Of a stretch of DNA of 64,000 nt, positions 7,487 to 15,933 are shown piece by piece (the stretch's first letter is position 1; every line of letters starts with the position of its first letter). The position numbers were made by a program, and so were the translations under genes. Under the pieces are notes generated by a model. The model searched no databases, was not told the origin of the DNA, and worked only from the letters and a program-made list of their open reading frames with translations. Origin of the DNA: Bifidobacterium moraviense (GTDB lineage Bacteria; Actinomycetota; Actinomycetes; Actinomycetales; Bifidobacteriaceae); the NCBI RefSeq assembly GCF_012932365.1, contig NZ_JAAIIH010000007.1, forward strand, positions 37,402-101,401. The letters are read 5' to 3'.

Positions 7487-9543
7487 GCGCCCCCGAGAAT
7501 CCGCGTCATCACGGCGATTCCGCCGCGGCCCCGCAGCGTGCGGACGGTCGCGGCGAGGATCCGTCGCGCCCCGACGGGACGGCGGACGACGTGAATCGCA
7601 TTGACGGTGTCGCGCCAGTCGACGCCGCTTCCGCCGACGGCGCCGGGCCGGCCGACGGCCCCGACGGCCCCGCCGCTCCCGCCGCTCCCGCCGACGCGCA
7701 CACGGACGCCGGGAATCACGGGAACGACGACGAGGACCACGCCGAACGCCTGAGGAACCAGTTCGGCCCCACCATGCCCATGCCCGACGCCGTCGCGGAC
7801 GCGCTGCAGGGCGCCACGCCCGACGCGGTCCCCGGCGCCATGCTCGGCGAACTGCCCGACGACCTCGCCTACGTGCCCCCGGCCGAACGCGACCAGACGC
7901 TCGCCCTGTTCGGCGGCCGCCGCAACGACTTCTCCTCGCGCTACCATCTCACGCGCCGCGGCAAGGTGAAGCGCATCAGCCAGATCTGGCGGATCTGCTC
8001 GCAGTTCGACGTGTTCCACGGCCTGACGCCGGTCAAGATGCGCCTGATGTTCGAGGCGCTCGGCCCCACGTTCGTCAAGGTGGGGCAGATCCTGTCCATG
8101 CGATCGGAGATGCTGCCGCAGTCGTTCTGCGACGAGCTCGCCAAGCTGCGTGCCGACGCTGACCCGATGCCGTACGACACCGTGCTCACCACGCTGGAGA
8201 GCGAATACGGCAGGCCCGTCAGGGAGATCTTCAGCCACATCGACCCCACGCCGCTCGGCTCCGCGTCGCTCGCGCAGGTGCACCGCGCCACGCTCGTCAC
8301 CGGCGAGGACGTGGCCGTCAAGGTGCAGCGCCCCGGCGTGCGCGAGGTGATGGCGCAGGACGTGGACATCATGCGCTCGGCCGCCAAGTACGCGTCGCGC
8401 TTCGTGCACGCCGCCCAGGTGGTGGATCTGCGCGGCGTGGTGGAAGAGCTGTGGGAGACGTTCGAGGCGGAGACCGACTTCCTCGTGGAGGCGCGCAACC
8501 TGCGTGACTTCAAGGAGTTCTGCAGACCGTACAAGTACATGGACTGCCCCACGCCGTACATGCGCCTGTGCACGCAGCACGTGGTGGTGATGGAGTACGT
8601 GGACGGCATCTCCGTCTCGCACCCGGACCGGCTCGTCGCCGCCGGCTACGACCTCAAGGACATCGGTACCAAGCTCGTGGACAACTACGCCACGCAGATC
8701 CTCGACGACGGCTTCTTCCACGCCGACCCGCATCCCGGCAACATCATGGTGCGCGGCGGGCAGATCATGCTCATCGATCTGGGCATGACCGGTCGGCTCA
8801 ACGCCAAGACGCGCTCGGTGCTGCAGGAGATGATCTTCGCGGTGGCCAAGCAGGATTCGCCGGCGCTGGCGGACGGCCTGCTGCGCTTCGCGGGCGGCGA
8901 GGCCGATCCCGAGGACTATCCGTCGCTGCTGGCCGACCTCGACGTGATCGTCAAGGAATTCGGCACGATCGACCTCAAGGACCTCGACATCGCGTCGTTC
9001 CTCAACTCGCTCACCCAGCTCGCCGCGCGGCACCATATCGAGGTGCCCAGCTCGGTGACCACGGTCGGCCGCGCGCTCGTCACGCTCGAGGGCCTGCTCG
9101 ACGAGTTCATCCCGGACGTCAACATGATCGAGATCATCTCGAACCACATCGCCTCCTCGCGCTCCAGGCGCGACGTCGCGCGTGACGAGGCCCGTTCGCT
9201 CGCCGTGGAGGGCACGAAGGCGCTGCACGGGCTGCTCGCCACGATGGGCGAGGCCAAGGTGGCCACGCGCATGCTCACGCGCGGGCAGCTGCGCGTCAAC
9301 GCCGAGCTCGTGGGGGCGGACGAGCCGATGCGCATGCTCAGCGACATGGTCAACCGCATCGCCATGGCGCTGATCGTGGTGGGCCTGTTCGTGGGGTCGT
9401 CCATCGTGTACTACGCGGGCATCAAGCCGGTGGTGTTCGGCATCCCGATCGTGGGGTTCATGGGCTACGTGGTGGCGTTCGTGCTGTCCGTGTGGATCGT
9501 GTTCGACATCTACTTCAAGGGCCGGCGGAGCAAACGGCGTTGA
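7483..9543 (+). CDS. ABC1/UbiB-family atypical kinase
   Basis: A membrane-associated ADCK/UbiB-like protein kinase-fold ATPase. An acidic, proline/alanine-rich N-terminal region of ~140 residues precedes the conserved core. The KxGQ motif is FVKVGQILSMRSEM (~199). The alanine-rich loop is PLGSASLAQVH and the catalytic lysine is in VAVKVQRPG. The ExD motif is ETDFLVEARN, and HADPHPGNIM (~413) with LIDLGM are the catalytic and metal-binding segments. Two C-terminal hydrophobic helices end the protein. The start is taken as GTG 7483, overlapping the phasin-like stop; an internal ATG near 7774 is the alternative. Bifidobacteria lack ubiquinone, so the role is probably lipid or isoprenoid related, but the substrate is unknown. 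Confidence 0.85.
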   Translation: MSAPENPRHHGDSAAAPQRADGRGEDPSRPDGTADDVNRIDGVAPVDAASADGAGPADGPDGPAAPAAPADAHTDAGNHGNDDEDHAERLRNQFGPTMPMPDAVADALQGATPDAVPGAMLGELPDDLAYVPPAERDQTLALFGGRRNDFSSRYHLTRRGKVKRISQIWRICSQFDVFHGLTPVKMRLMFEALGPTFVKVGQILSMRSEMLPQSFCDELAKLRADADPMPYDTVLTTLESEYGRPVREIFSHIDPTPLGSASLAQVHRATLVTGEDVAVKVQRPGVREVMAQDVDIMRSAAKYASRFVHAAQVVDLRGVVEELWETFEAETDFLVEARNLRDFKEFCRPYKYMDCPTPYMRLCTQHVVVMEYVDGISVSHPDRLVAAGYDLKDIGTKLVDNYATQILDDGFFHADPHPGNIMVRGGQIMLIDLGMTGRLNAKTRSVLQEMIFAVAKQDSPALADGLLRFAGGEADPEDYPSLLADLDVIVKEFGTIDLKDLDIASFLNSLTQLAARHHIEVPSSVTTVGRALVTLEGLLDEFIPDVNMIEIISNHIASSRSRRDVARDEARSLAVEGTKALHGLLATMGEAKVATRMLTRGQLRVNAELVGADEPMRMLSDMVNRIAMALIVVGLFVGSSIVYYAGIKPVVFGIPIVGFMGYVVAFVLSVWIVFDIYFKGRRSKRR

Positions 9544-9700
9544 GCGCGCGGCGTCGCGCCGATCATGCGGCGTCGCGCCCTTCTTGCGCACGCTATAAGA
9601 AACGCCGATAGCATCCGATGGCGAAAAACCGCCGTTCGGAACAATTCACGCGATTCGGTTCGCTAGGGTGGGGAACAAGTCAAGGAAGAGAGGAAAACCC

Positions 9701-10672
9701 ATGACCACACGTACCCTGCGCGCCAACGCGCTCGTCAAGAAGGTCGCGGCGCTCGTCGTCGCCTCCGGCCTGTTCTTCACCGCCGCCTGCGGCGAGGCCC
9801 CCAAGGCCGCCGAATCCGCGTCCGGCGACGCGTCCGCAGCCGCCAGCACCGACCTCAAGGTCTCCGACTACGACGCGATCATCAACGCCGGAGCCGTGGC
9901 GGACGACGCCACCATCGAGGCCAACGCCTGGGCCAAGTCCGTCAAGGAGGCCGGCGTGCTCAAGGTGGGCGGCACCAAGACCTCCCAGCTGTTCTCGCTG
10001 CAGTCCACCACCGACAACAAGGTGCGCGGCTTCGACGCCGGCCTGAGCCAGCTGCTCGCCCGCTACATCCTGGGCGACGCCAAGACCGAGCTGACCGTGG
10101 TCGACTCGTCCACCCGCGAGTCCGTGCTGCAGAACGGCACCGTGAACTCCGTGTTCGCCACCTACTCCATCACCGACAAGCGCAAGGAGAAGATCTCCTT
10201 CGCGGGTCCGTACTACGTCTCCCAGCAGGCCATCCTGGTGAAGAAGGACAACACGTCCATCACCGGCACCGACTCGCTCAACGGCAAGAAGGTGGCCGTG
10301 CAGGGCGGCTCCACCGGTCCGCAGATCGTCGCGCAGGTGGCGCCGCAGGCCACCGTGCAGGAGTTCCAGACCGACGCCGAGGCCACGCAGGCGCTGCGTC
10401 AGGGCCGCGTCGACGCGTACGTCGTGGACCAGACGCTGCAGCTCGGCACGCTCGTCAAGTCGCCCAACGACTTCAAGATCGCCGGCGAGCCGTTCGGCAA
10501 CAAGGATCCGTACGGCATCGGCCTGCCCAAGGACTCCGACGCCGCCGCGTTCGTGAACGCGTGGCTCAAGAAGATCGAGGACGACGGCACCTGGGCCAAG
10601 CTGTGGCAGGTCACCATCGGCGACCGCACCGGCGTGACCACCGTCCCCACCCCGCCCGAGATCGAGCAGTGA
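9701..10672 (+). CDS. gluB: Amino-acid ABC transporter substrate-binding lipoprotein (glutamate type)
   Basis: A 323-residue periplasmic-binding-type lipoprotein that captures a polar amino acid, most likely glutamate, and delivers it to the GluC-GluD permease. The signal peptide ends in a lipobox, FFTAAC, with Cys at about 27. A Ser/Ala-rich linker follows, then the type II binding fold with VLKVGGTKTSQLF, RGFDAGLSQLLARYILG, VNSVFATYSITDKR and AVQGGSTGP. The start at 9701 has a purine-rich AAGAGAGGAAAA upstream. A strong hairpin separates it from gluC, a common way to raise binding-protein expression over the permeases. The symbol is by resemblance to the actinobacterial gluABCD system; specificity is not proven by sequence. 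Confidence 0.85.
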   Translation: MTTRTLRANALVKKVAALVVASGLFFTAACGEAPKAAESASGDASAAASTDLKVSDYDAIINAGAVADDATIEANAWAKSVKEAGVLKVGGTKTSQLFSLQSTTDNKVRGFDAGLSQLLARYILGDAKTELTVVDSSTRESVLQNGTVNSVFATYSITDKRKEKISFAGPYYVSQQAILVKKDNTSITGTDSLNGKKVAVQGGSTGPQIVAQVAPQATVQEFQTDAEATQALRQGRVDAYVVDQTLQLGTLVKSPNDFKIAGEPFGNKDPYGIGLPKDSDAAAFVNAWLKKIEDDGTWAKLWQVTIGDRTGVTTVPTPPEIEQ

Positions 10673-10694
10673 GCCCGGTCCGATAGCGTCTTCT

Positions 10695-10730
10695 GGCTCC
10701 CCTCGGCCGCGTTCGGTCGCGAGGGGAGCC
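10695..10730 (+). terminator. Intercistronic GC hairpin after gluB
   Basis: GGCTCCCCTC (10695) pairs with GAGGGGAGCC (ending 10730) around a GC-rich loop. No long T-run follows, so partial termination or mRNA stabilisation of gluB is more likely than full termination. A second small inverted repeat, TCGCGGACG/CGTCCGCGA, lies at 10751-10771. Confidence 0.7.
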
Positions 10731-10795
10731 GCTGTCGTATGTGCCGTCGTTCGCGGACGGAACGTCCGCGACAATCGTGAAAGGAGGTGCGCCCC

Positions 10796-11461
10796 GTGAT
10801 CCACGACTTCGCCTATCTGGTGACCAACTACGGCCAGGCGTTCGTCCAGGCCTACCTGGTCTCGCTGCGCATCGCGGTCCTCGGATTCGTGGGCGGGTTC
10901 CTCGTGGCCATCGTGCTCACCGTGGCTCGCGTGAGCCCCATCCCGCCCCTGCGCAGCGCCGTCACCGCGTACGTGGAGATATTCCGCAACATGCCGGTGC
11001 TGTGCCTGCTCGTGTTCATCGTGTACGCGCTGCCCGATCTGGGGCTCGTGGTGGACTACGAGCCCGCCGCGATCCTCACGCTGGTGCTCGTCTCGTCGTC
11101 GTTCGCGTGCGAGAACCTGCGCACCGGCATCAACACCATCGACGCCGGGCAGATTCAGGCCGCGCGTTCGCTGGGCCTCGGCTTTTCGCAGATCGTCGGT
11201 TCGATCGTGCTGCCGCAGGCCCTGCGCGCCGTGGTGCAGCCGATGGTCACGCTCGCCCTCTCCGTGATGATCAGCTCGTCGGTCGGCTCGCTCGTGCCGA
11301 TCGCGCACAAGGAGCTCACCGGACTCGTGGCCGAGATCAACAACACCGAGGCGCTCGGCGTCACCACGTTCCTCGTGGCCGCGCTCATGTACGTGTTCAC
11401 CGGTCTGCTCATCGCGTTCGTCGGCCGCCGCATCGAAAGGAGGTTCGCGCTATGGCGATGA
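10796..11461 (+). CDS. gluC: Amino-acid ABC transporter permease GluC-like
   Basis: A 221-residue inner-membrane permease of the HisM/GlnP class, forming with GluD the channel of a polar amino-acid importer. It has several hydrophobic segments and the cytoplasmic coupling motif with EAA-like sequence, AARSLGLGFSQIVGSIVLPQ. EIFRNMPVLCLLVF is the usual N-terminal signature. GTG 10796 is preferred over GTG 10787 because AAGGAGG at 10781-10787 then sits 8 nt upstream. It overlaps gluD by 10 bp. No ATP-binding subunit gene is present in this cluster. Confidence 0.87.
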   Translation: MIHDFAYLVTNYGQAFVQAYLVSLRIAVLGFVGGFLVAIVLTVARVSPIPPLRSAVTAYVEIFRNMPVLCLLVFIVYALPDLGLVVDYEPAAILTLVLVSSSFACENLRTGINTIDAGQIQAARSLGLGFSQIVGSIVLPQALRAVVQPMVTLALSVMISSSVGSLVPIAHKELTGLVAEINNTEALGVTTFLVAALMYVFTGLLIAFVGRRIERRFALWR

Positions 11462-12303
11462 CACCCACCGAGGCCGCCCTGTTCGAGGCCGGCGGTCCGC
11501 GCGCCCGCCGTCGCATCCTCATCGGCACCGTCCTGTCCGCGCTCGCGCTCGCCGCGCTCGTGGCGTGGATCGTGTACCGCTTCTACGTCAAGGGGCAGCT
11601 CGCCTCGCAGTACTGGTACTTCTTCGCCCAGCTCAACGTGTGGGAGTTCATCGGCATGGGTCTGGTGGGCACGCTGCGCGCCGCCCTGGGCGCCGGCGCG
11701 ATCGCCCTGGTGGTGGGCCTCGTGCTCATGCTCGGGCGCACGTCGCGCTGGGCGCCGGTGCGCTGGATCGCCACCGCCGTGATCGAGTTCTTCCGCGGCA
11801 CCCCCACGCTGCTGTTCATCTACGCGATGTTCCTGGTGCCCGCGCAGATGGGCCTCAAGGTGAGCACGTACTGGATGGTGGTGATCCCGGTCTCTGCATA
11901 CGCGTCCGCGGTGCTGGCCGAGGTCTACCGCGCCGGCGTGAATGCCGTGCCCGACGGGCAGAAGGAGGCCGGCATCTCGCTGGGCCTGAGCCCCGCGCAG
12001 AACTTCGTGCACGTGATCATGCCGCAGATGTTCCGCATCGTCACGCCGACGCTGGTCACGCAGCTCGTGGTGGTGGTCAAGGACACGTCGTTCGGCTACG
12101 TGGTCACGTACCCGGAGCTCATGGTGAACGCCAAGGTGCTCATCGCCAACTTCTCCAGCCTCGTACCGGTGTATCTGGTGGTGGCGCTGATCTACGTGCT
12201 GGTGAATCTGGCGATCTCGCGCTTCGCCAACTGGCTGTCGCGCCGGCAGGACGCGGAGATCCTCAAGGTGGACACCGTCATGCCGCACGCCGTGGAGGTG
12301 TGA
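11452..12303 (+). CDS. gluD: Amino-acid ABC transporter permease GluD-like
   Basis: Second permease of the importer, 283 residues. An N-terminal cytoplasmic extension (MAMTPTEAALFEAGGPRARR) precedes the first helix, VLSALALAALVAWIVY, as in actinobacterial GluD. FFRGTPTLLFIYAMF and the EAA-type loop KEAGISLGLSPAQNFVHVIM are present. The ATG at 11452 overlaps the gluC stop and has AAAGGAGG upstream. The expected partner ATPase gluA is absent on either side, so the ATPase must be encoded elsewhere or shared. The transcript probably ends between here and the 120-bp element; I see no strong hairpin right after the stop. Confidence 0.87.
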   Translation: MAMTPTEAALFEAGGPRARRRILIGTVLSALALAALVAWIVYRFYVKGQLASQYWYFFAQLNVWEFIGMGLVGTLRAALGAGAIALVVGLVLMLGRTSRWAPVRWIATAVIEFFRGTPTLLFIYAMFLVPAQMGLKVSTYWMVVIPVSAYASAVLAEVYRAGVNAVPDGQKEAGISLGLSPAQNFVHVIMPQMFRIVTPTLVTQLVVVVKDTSFGYVVTYPELMVNAKVLIANFSSLVPVYLVVALIYVLVNLAISRFANWLSRRQDAEILKVDTVMPHAVEV

Positions 12304-12431
12304 GCGGGTCGTGTGAGCGCGGTGATGGCGCAGCAAGGGCGCGGCGATGGCGCGGGTGAGCGTCGTTCGGTCCGATCGGGCCGATTCCGTGTTGCCGCTC
12401 TGCTGGTCTGCTGCTCTGCCAAACTGTCATT

Positions 12432-12551
12432 CTGCCGATCCTTGGCATGCGAATCGCAAGGATCGGCAGATCTACGTCGTAGCAGGCTCGATAAGGTCCG
12501 TATGAACGCATTTCTGCCGATCCCTGCAAATGTCATGCCAAGGATCGGCAG
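12432..12551. repeat. 120-bp element of paired 38-bp inverted repeats, copy 1
   Basis: Two 38-bp segments (12432-12469 and 12514-12551) begin with CTGCCGATCC and end with GGATCGGCAG, so each is itself a palindrome. The second is also a near reverse complement of the first (CTTGGCATG against CATGCCAAG). They are 82 bp apart start to start. An identical architecture occurs at 14621-14740. This copy ends 107 bp before the GDPD start codon. It could be a regulatory site, a small structured RNA or a MITE. Confidence 0.85.
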
Positions 12552-12658
12552 AATGACATCGGAAACCGACGGCCACGGACGATTTGCGCATTCGAGGCGA
12601 CGCGGGTGCTAGGTTGTGTGATGAGATGGGGATCGCCCCCGCCCGAAGGAGGTCCAAC

Positions 12659-13687
12659 ATGGGCAAGGGATTCGGCAAGACGTTGGTGGCCGCGGGCGTG
12701 CTGGCGGCCGGAGCAGGAGCGCTGGCCATCGCGCCGCGTCTGAACATCGACAAGCGGCGCTACCGCGTGCCCGGCATCCCCGAGGTGCCGTACGCGCATC
12801 GCGGCCTGCACGACGCCGGCTCCGGACTGACCGACGAGTACGCCGGCGCGGAAAGCGAGGCGTATGTGGCGCTCGCCCGCGAGATGGCCGTGAAGGCCGG
12901 CTACGCCAGCGCCGACTTCGAGGGAAGCATCGCCCCCGAGAACTCGCTGGCCGCGTTCGCCGCCGCCTGCGAGGCCGGATACGGCATCGAACTGGATCTG
13001 CAGCTCACCGCCGACGGTCAGGTGGTGGTGGTGCATGACTCCGATCTGGAACGCGTGGCCGGCGATCCGCGCCGCATCGCGGACCTCACCTACGCCGAGC
13101 TCGTGGACATCCCGCTGTTCCCCGCCCCCGCCAAGCCGGGCGACGCCGAGGCCAAGCCGCTGGACGCCGCCGGCGCGGGCGCCACGGCGGGCTACAGCCA
13201 GCACGTGCCGCTGTTCGCGGACGTGCTGCGCGTGGTGGCCGGACGCGTGCCGATCATCGTCGAGTACAAGTTCGACGACTACGAGTGGACCGATCGCGAC
13301 GACGAGCTCATGGAGAAGGGCGACGCGCTGCTGCGCGCCTACGACGGCCCGTACGTCATCGAATCGTTCCACCCGGGCGCGGTGAACTGGTACAAGGAGA
13401 ACCGTCCCGAGGTCAACCGCGGCCAGCTCGCCGAGGCAGCCCCGTTCGGCACCGGCGGCAAGGCCGTCACCGAATGGTTTGCCGGGCTGCTTGCCTTCGA
13501 CTGGCTGGGACGCCCGGACTTCATTGCCTACGACTGGCACGGCGGCGCGACCCCGCAGGTGCGCCTCGCCCGCACAATGGGCGCCACCACCGTCTCCTGG
13601 ACCGTGCGTAGCGCCGCCGAACTCGCCGAGTCGGCCCCGCACTTCGACCGCTTCATCTTCGAGTCGTTCGTCCCCGCGGAGGGGTGA
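12659..13687 (+). CDS. Glycerophosphodiester phosphodiesterase family protein
   Basis: Predicted to hydrolyse glycerophosphodiesters (deacylated phospholipids or teichoic-acid-type polymers) to glycerol-3-phosphate and an alcohol. It has an N-terminal hydrophobic helix (TLVAAGVLAAGAGALAIAP), probably a membrane anchor or uncleaved signal. The TIM-barrel GDPD domain follows. It carries AHRG (~46), APENSLAAF, YGIELDLQLTADGQVVVVHD (metal-binding Glu/Asp and catalytic His) and VEYKFDD. Length 342 aa is slightly long. The ATG at 12659 is preceded by GAAGGAGG. It stands alone and ends at a strong terminator. Substrate not determined. Confidence 0.85.
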   Translation: MGKGFGKTLVAAGVLAAGAGALAIAPRLNIDKRRYRVPGIPEVPYAHRGLHDAGSGLTDEYAGAESEAYVALAREMAVKAGYASADFEGSIAPENSLAAFAAACEAGYGIELDLQLTADGQVVVVHDSDLERVAGDPRRIADLTYAELVDIPLFPAPAKPGDAEAKPLDAAGAGATAGYSQHVPLFADVLRVVAGRVPIIVEYKFDDYEWTDRDDELMEKGDALLRAYDGPYVIESFHPGAVNWYKENRPEVNRGQLAEAAPFGTGGKAVTEWFAGLLAFDWLGRPDFIAYDWHGGATPQVRLARTMGATTVSWTVRSAAELAESAPHFDRFIFESFVPAEG

Positions 13688-13787
13688 GCGGGCGGCCGCA
13701 ACATTGCGAAAAGCGGCATCCGCAGGCCGGATTCAGGCTTGTGGATGCCGCTTTTTTGGTCGTTCGTCGCAGCGTTGCGATCCGGGG
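13684..13787. repeat. Relic pair of the 62-bp repeat family (locus E)
   Basis: Two degenerate cores flank a terminator. GGCCGCAACATTGCGA is centred near 13702, and GGTCGTTCGTCGCAGCGT followed by TGCGATCC is centred near 13773. The spacing is 71 bp instead of 62 because the hairpin lies between them. They lie in the convergent gap between the GDPD gene and upp. Confidence 0.7.
13709..13757 (+). terminator. Rho-independent terminator of the GDPD gene
   Basis: AAAAGCGGCATCC (13709-13721) pairs with GGATGCCGCTTTT (from 13743) and is followed by a T-run to 13757. On the minus strand the A-run also gives a U-run, so it can serve upp as well. Confidence 0.9.
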
Positions 13788-13880
13788 ACGGACGCGGCGC
13801 GACACGGTTGCGCAGTCGCGCCGCCGCTCAGCTGCTCAGTCGATCGGTCTGCGATCGGTCCGTGCTCAGTCGATCACGGC

Positions 13881-14522
13881 TCAGTCGATCACGCCGTACA
13901 GGCGGTCGCCGGCGTCGCCGAGGCCCGGCACGATGTAGCACTTGTCGTTGAGCTTCTCGTCGACCGCGCACACCACGACCTTGAAGTCGATGGACGGGTC
14001 GATGTGCTCCTCGACGTACTTGATGCCTTCGGGGGCGGCGATGATGTTGATGGCCGTGACGTCCTTGGCGCCGCGCTCGGCCAGGTAGTGCGTGGCGGCG
14101 ACCAGCGTGCCGCCCGTGGCGAGCATCGGGTCGATGAGGAAGCACTGGCGGCCGGTGAGGTCGTCGGGAAGACGGTTGGCGTACGTGATCTGCTGGGTGG
14201 GGTGGTCCTCGTCGCGCTTCATGCCGAGGAAGCCGACCTCGGCGGTGGGCAGCAGGCGGGTCATGCCGTCGAGCATGCCGAGGCCCGCGCGCAGCACGGG
14301 CACGATGATCGGGCGCGGCTCGGCGAGCTTCTTGCCGGTCATCGGGGCCACCGGGGTCTCGATCGGCGTGGCCACGACGGACAGGTCGCGCGTGGCCTCG
14401 TAGGCCTCCAGCATCACGAGCTCGGAGACGAGCTCGCGGAAGGTGGAGGAGGGGGTGTTCTTGTCGCGCAGCACGGTGAGCTTGTGCTCCACCAGCGGAT
14501 GATTCAGTACGTGAAGTTCCAT
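13881..14522 (-). CDS. upp: Uracil phosphoribosyltransferase
   Basis: Cytoplasmic salvage enzyme converting uracil and PRPP to UMP. It has 213 residues, the usual length. The PRPP-binding loop is [25 protein letters not shown] is the conserved flexible-loop region, and the C-terminal uracil-binding segment [14 protein letters not shown] is complete. The start is placed at ATG 14522 ([14 protein letters not shown]) because upp proteins begin there; the longer frame would only add non-conserved residues. A 120-bp inverted-repeat element lies about 100 bp upstream. Transcription is convergent with the GDPD gene. Confidence 0.96.
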   Translation of the reverse strand: MELHVLNHPLVEHKLTVLRDKNTPSSTFRELVSELVMLEAYEATRDLSVVATPIETPVAPMTGKKLAEPRPIIVPVLRAGLGMLDGMTRLLPTAEVGFLGMKRDEDHPTQQITYANRLPDDLTGRQCFLIDPMLATGGTLVAATHYLAERGAKDVTAINIIAAPEGIKYVEEHIDPSIDFKVVVCAVDEKLNDKCYIVPGLGDAGDRLYGVID

Positions 14523-14620
14523 GGCTCCTAGGGTAAGCCACGCCGGGCGAAGAGTGGTAATCGCGCCGTGTGCGTGGCGGGGGGGCGGACTTCCGCCGAT
14601 CTGTTGGCAGATCTGCAGAT

Positions 14621-14740
14621 CTGCCAATCCTGGGCATCAATATTGCAAATGTAGGCAGATCCGCGCTCTGAGGGGTTCCGAGAAGACCGAACGGATGTCG
14701 ATCTGCCGATTCCTGCGATTTGCGTGCCAAGGATTGGCAG
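14621..14740. repeat. 120-bp element of paired 38-bp inverted repeats, copy 2
   Basis: 38-bp segments at 14621-14658 (CTGCCAATCC...GGCAG) and 14703-14740 (CTGCCGATTCC...GGATTGGCAG) are again exactly 82 bp apart and near reverse complements of each other. The geometry equals that of copy 1 at 12432, while the 44-bp middle differs. The nearer edge is 98 bp from the upp start codon. Confidence 0.85.
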
Positions 14741-14789
14741 ATCCGCACGGAACGCGCATGACGCTCGGACGGACCGCGGAGATCAGGCG

Positions 14790-14922
14790 GTCGGCCGATG
14801 CAAAGGGGCTGCGAAAGGATGCAGGAGAGCAAAGGGGGCTGCGAAGGGATGCAAAGGCACTGCGGAGGCGACGCAAAGGGGAACGCGCGAAAAGAATAGA
14901 AAAAGAATAGAAAAAGAATAGA
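14790..14922. repeat. Purine-rich simple repeats
   Basis: A degenerate direct repeat of GCAAAGGGGCTGCGAAGG type (14799-14870) is followed by three 11-bp copies of AAAAAGAATAG (about 14889-14922). It is very AT/purine-rich compared with the surroundings. The rest of 14741-15204 contains no gene I can support. Confidence 0.65.
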
Positions 14923-15204
14923 TGCGCCGAACCGTGAAAGCGCCTGTCGGCGCAAGGGCCGCTCGCGGCGGCAAAAAATGGAGCCCGGGGCTTAAGCACG
15001 GCCCGACGCGCCATCTACTGTACGGCATGCCCCGTCGCGACACGACGAACCGCGCGCGGTCTCGCCTCGCGCGGGGACGGAGCAGGGGCGGATCAGAGGA
15101 CGGAGCAGAGAGCGAGGCGGAACCCGACGATGCTCGGCATGGGTACCGCCTTACGCCTCACGCCGTACGCCGCGGAGCGGATCGGTCGCCGGCCCCCGTT
15201 GCCG

Positions 15205-15933
15205 TTACTCCAGCTTCCCGCGCCTCCACAGGGCGGCGCCGTGACGGAAGTCCTCGGCGGTGTGGCGCAGCGAGGCGGCGTTGTGCAGCATGCGCGCGGC
15301 CGCGGCGCGATGGGCGTGCTCGTCGGCGGAGGTGACCGCGGCGGCGGCCAGATGCGCGGAACGATGGTGCGCCTCGGCGCGCAGCCCGGCCACGATCACG
15401 TCGCAGAACGCGCTGGCGCGCTCCAGCGCCACCGCGAAGTCGCCCACGAACGCGCCGGAGAGGATCGAATCGGCGAGGCGCGCGATGTCGTCCTCATCAG
15501 GCGCCTGATCCACGCCCGCGATCGCCGACGCCGTGGTGGCCACCGGCTCGCCCACGCGCCACAGCCGCGAGATCGCGTCCCGGTCGCGCCGCATCCACGT
15601 GCGCAGCATGTACAGTCGCCACAGAATCCCCGGCAGCGAGTCCGGTTCGGCGTGGCTCCACAGTTCGGCCACCAGATCCACGCCCTCCACGTCCACGAGC
15701 GTGAGCACGCGCGCCACCACCTGCGGGTCCTGCGTGTGGTGCACGCGGTCGAGCAGCGACGCGGCGGTGGCGTGGCTCAGCTCGCTCAGCTGCTCCGGGT
15801 CCACGCCGCCGGCGATCTGGTTGACGAGCGCGGGATCGAGCTGCGAGGGGCGGGCGGGACGCGACGCGCCGAGACGCGCCGGGGCGAACGCGGAGCCCGC
15901 CGCGTGGACGGAGCCGGAGGAGCTAATAGACAA
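15205..15933 (-). CDS. Conserved hypothetical protein, alanine-rich
   Basis: A 242-residue soluble protein I do not recognise. It is rich in alanine, arginine and histidine and looks all-helical. Examples are SELSHATAASLLDRVHHTQD, VGDFAVALERASAFCDVIVAGL and HRAAAARMLHNAASLRHTAE. There is no signal peptide or membrane segment. The start is a TTG at 15933 that overlaps the end of the upstream NUDIX-phosphatase gene by 11 bp and has GAAGGTGAGA upstream, so translation is probably coupled. Downstream on the same strand is upp, after ~680 bp without a gene. Its tie to the NUDIX gene suggests a related process, but no function can be given. Confidence 0.72.
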   Translation of the reverse strand: MSISSSGSVHAAGSAFAPARLGASRPARPSQLDPALVNQIAGGVDPEQLSELSHATAASLLDRVHHTQDPQVVARVLTLVDVEGVDLVAELWSHAEPDSLPGILWRLYMLRTWMRRDRDAISRLWRVGEPVATTASAIAGVDQAPDEDDIARLADSILSGAFVGDFAVALERASAFCDVIVAGLRAEAHHRSAHLAAAAVTSADEHAHRAAAARMLHNAASLRHTAEDFRHGAALWRRGKLE

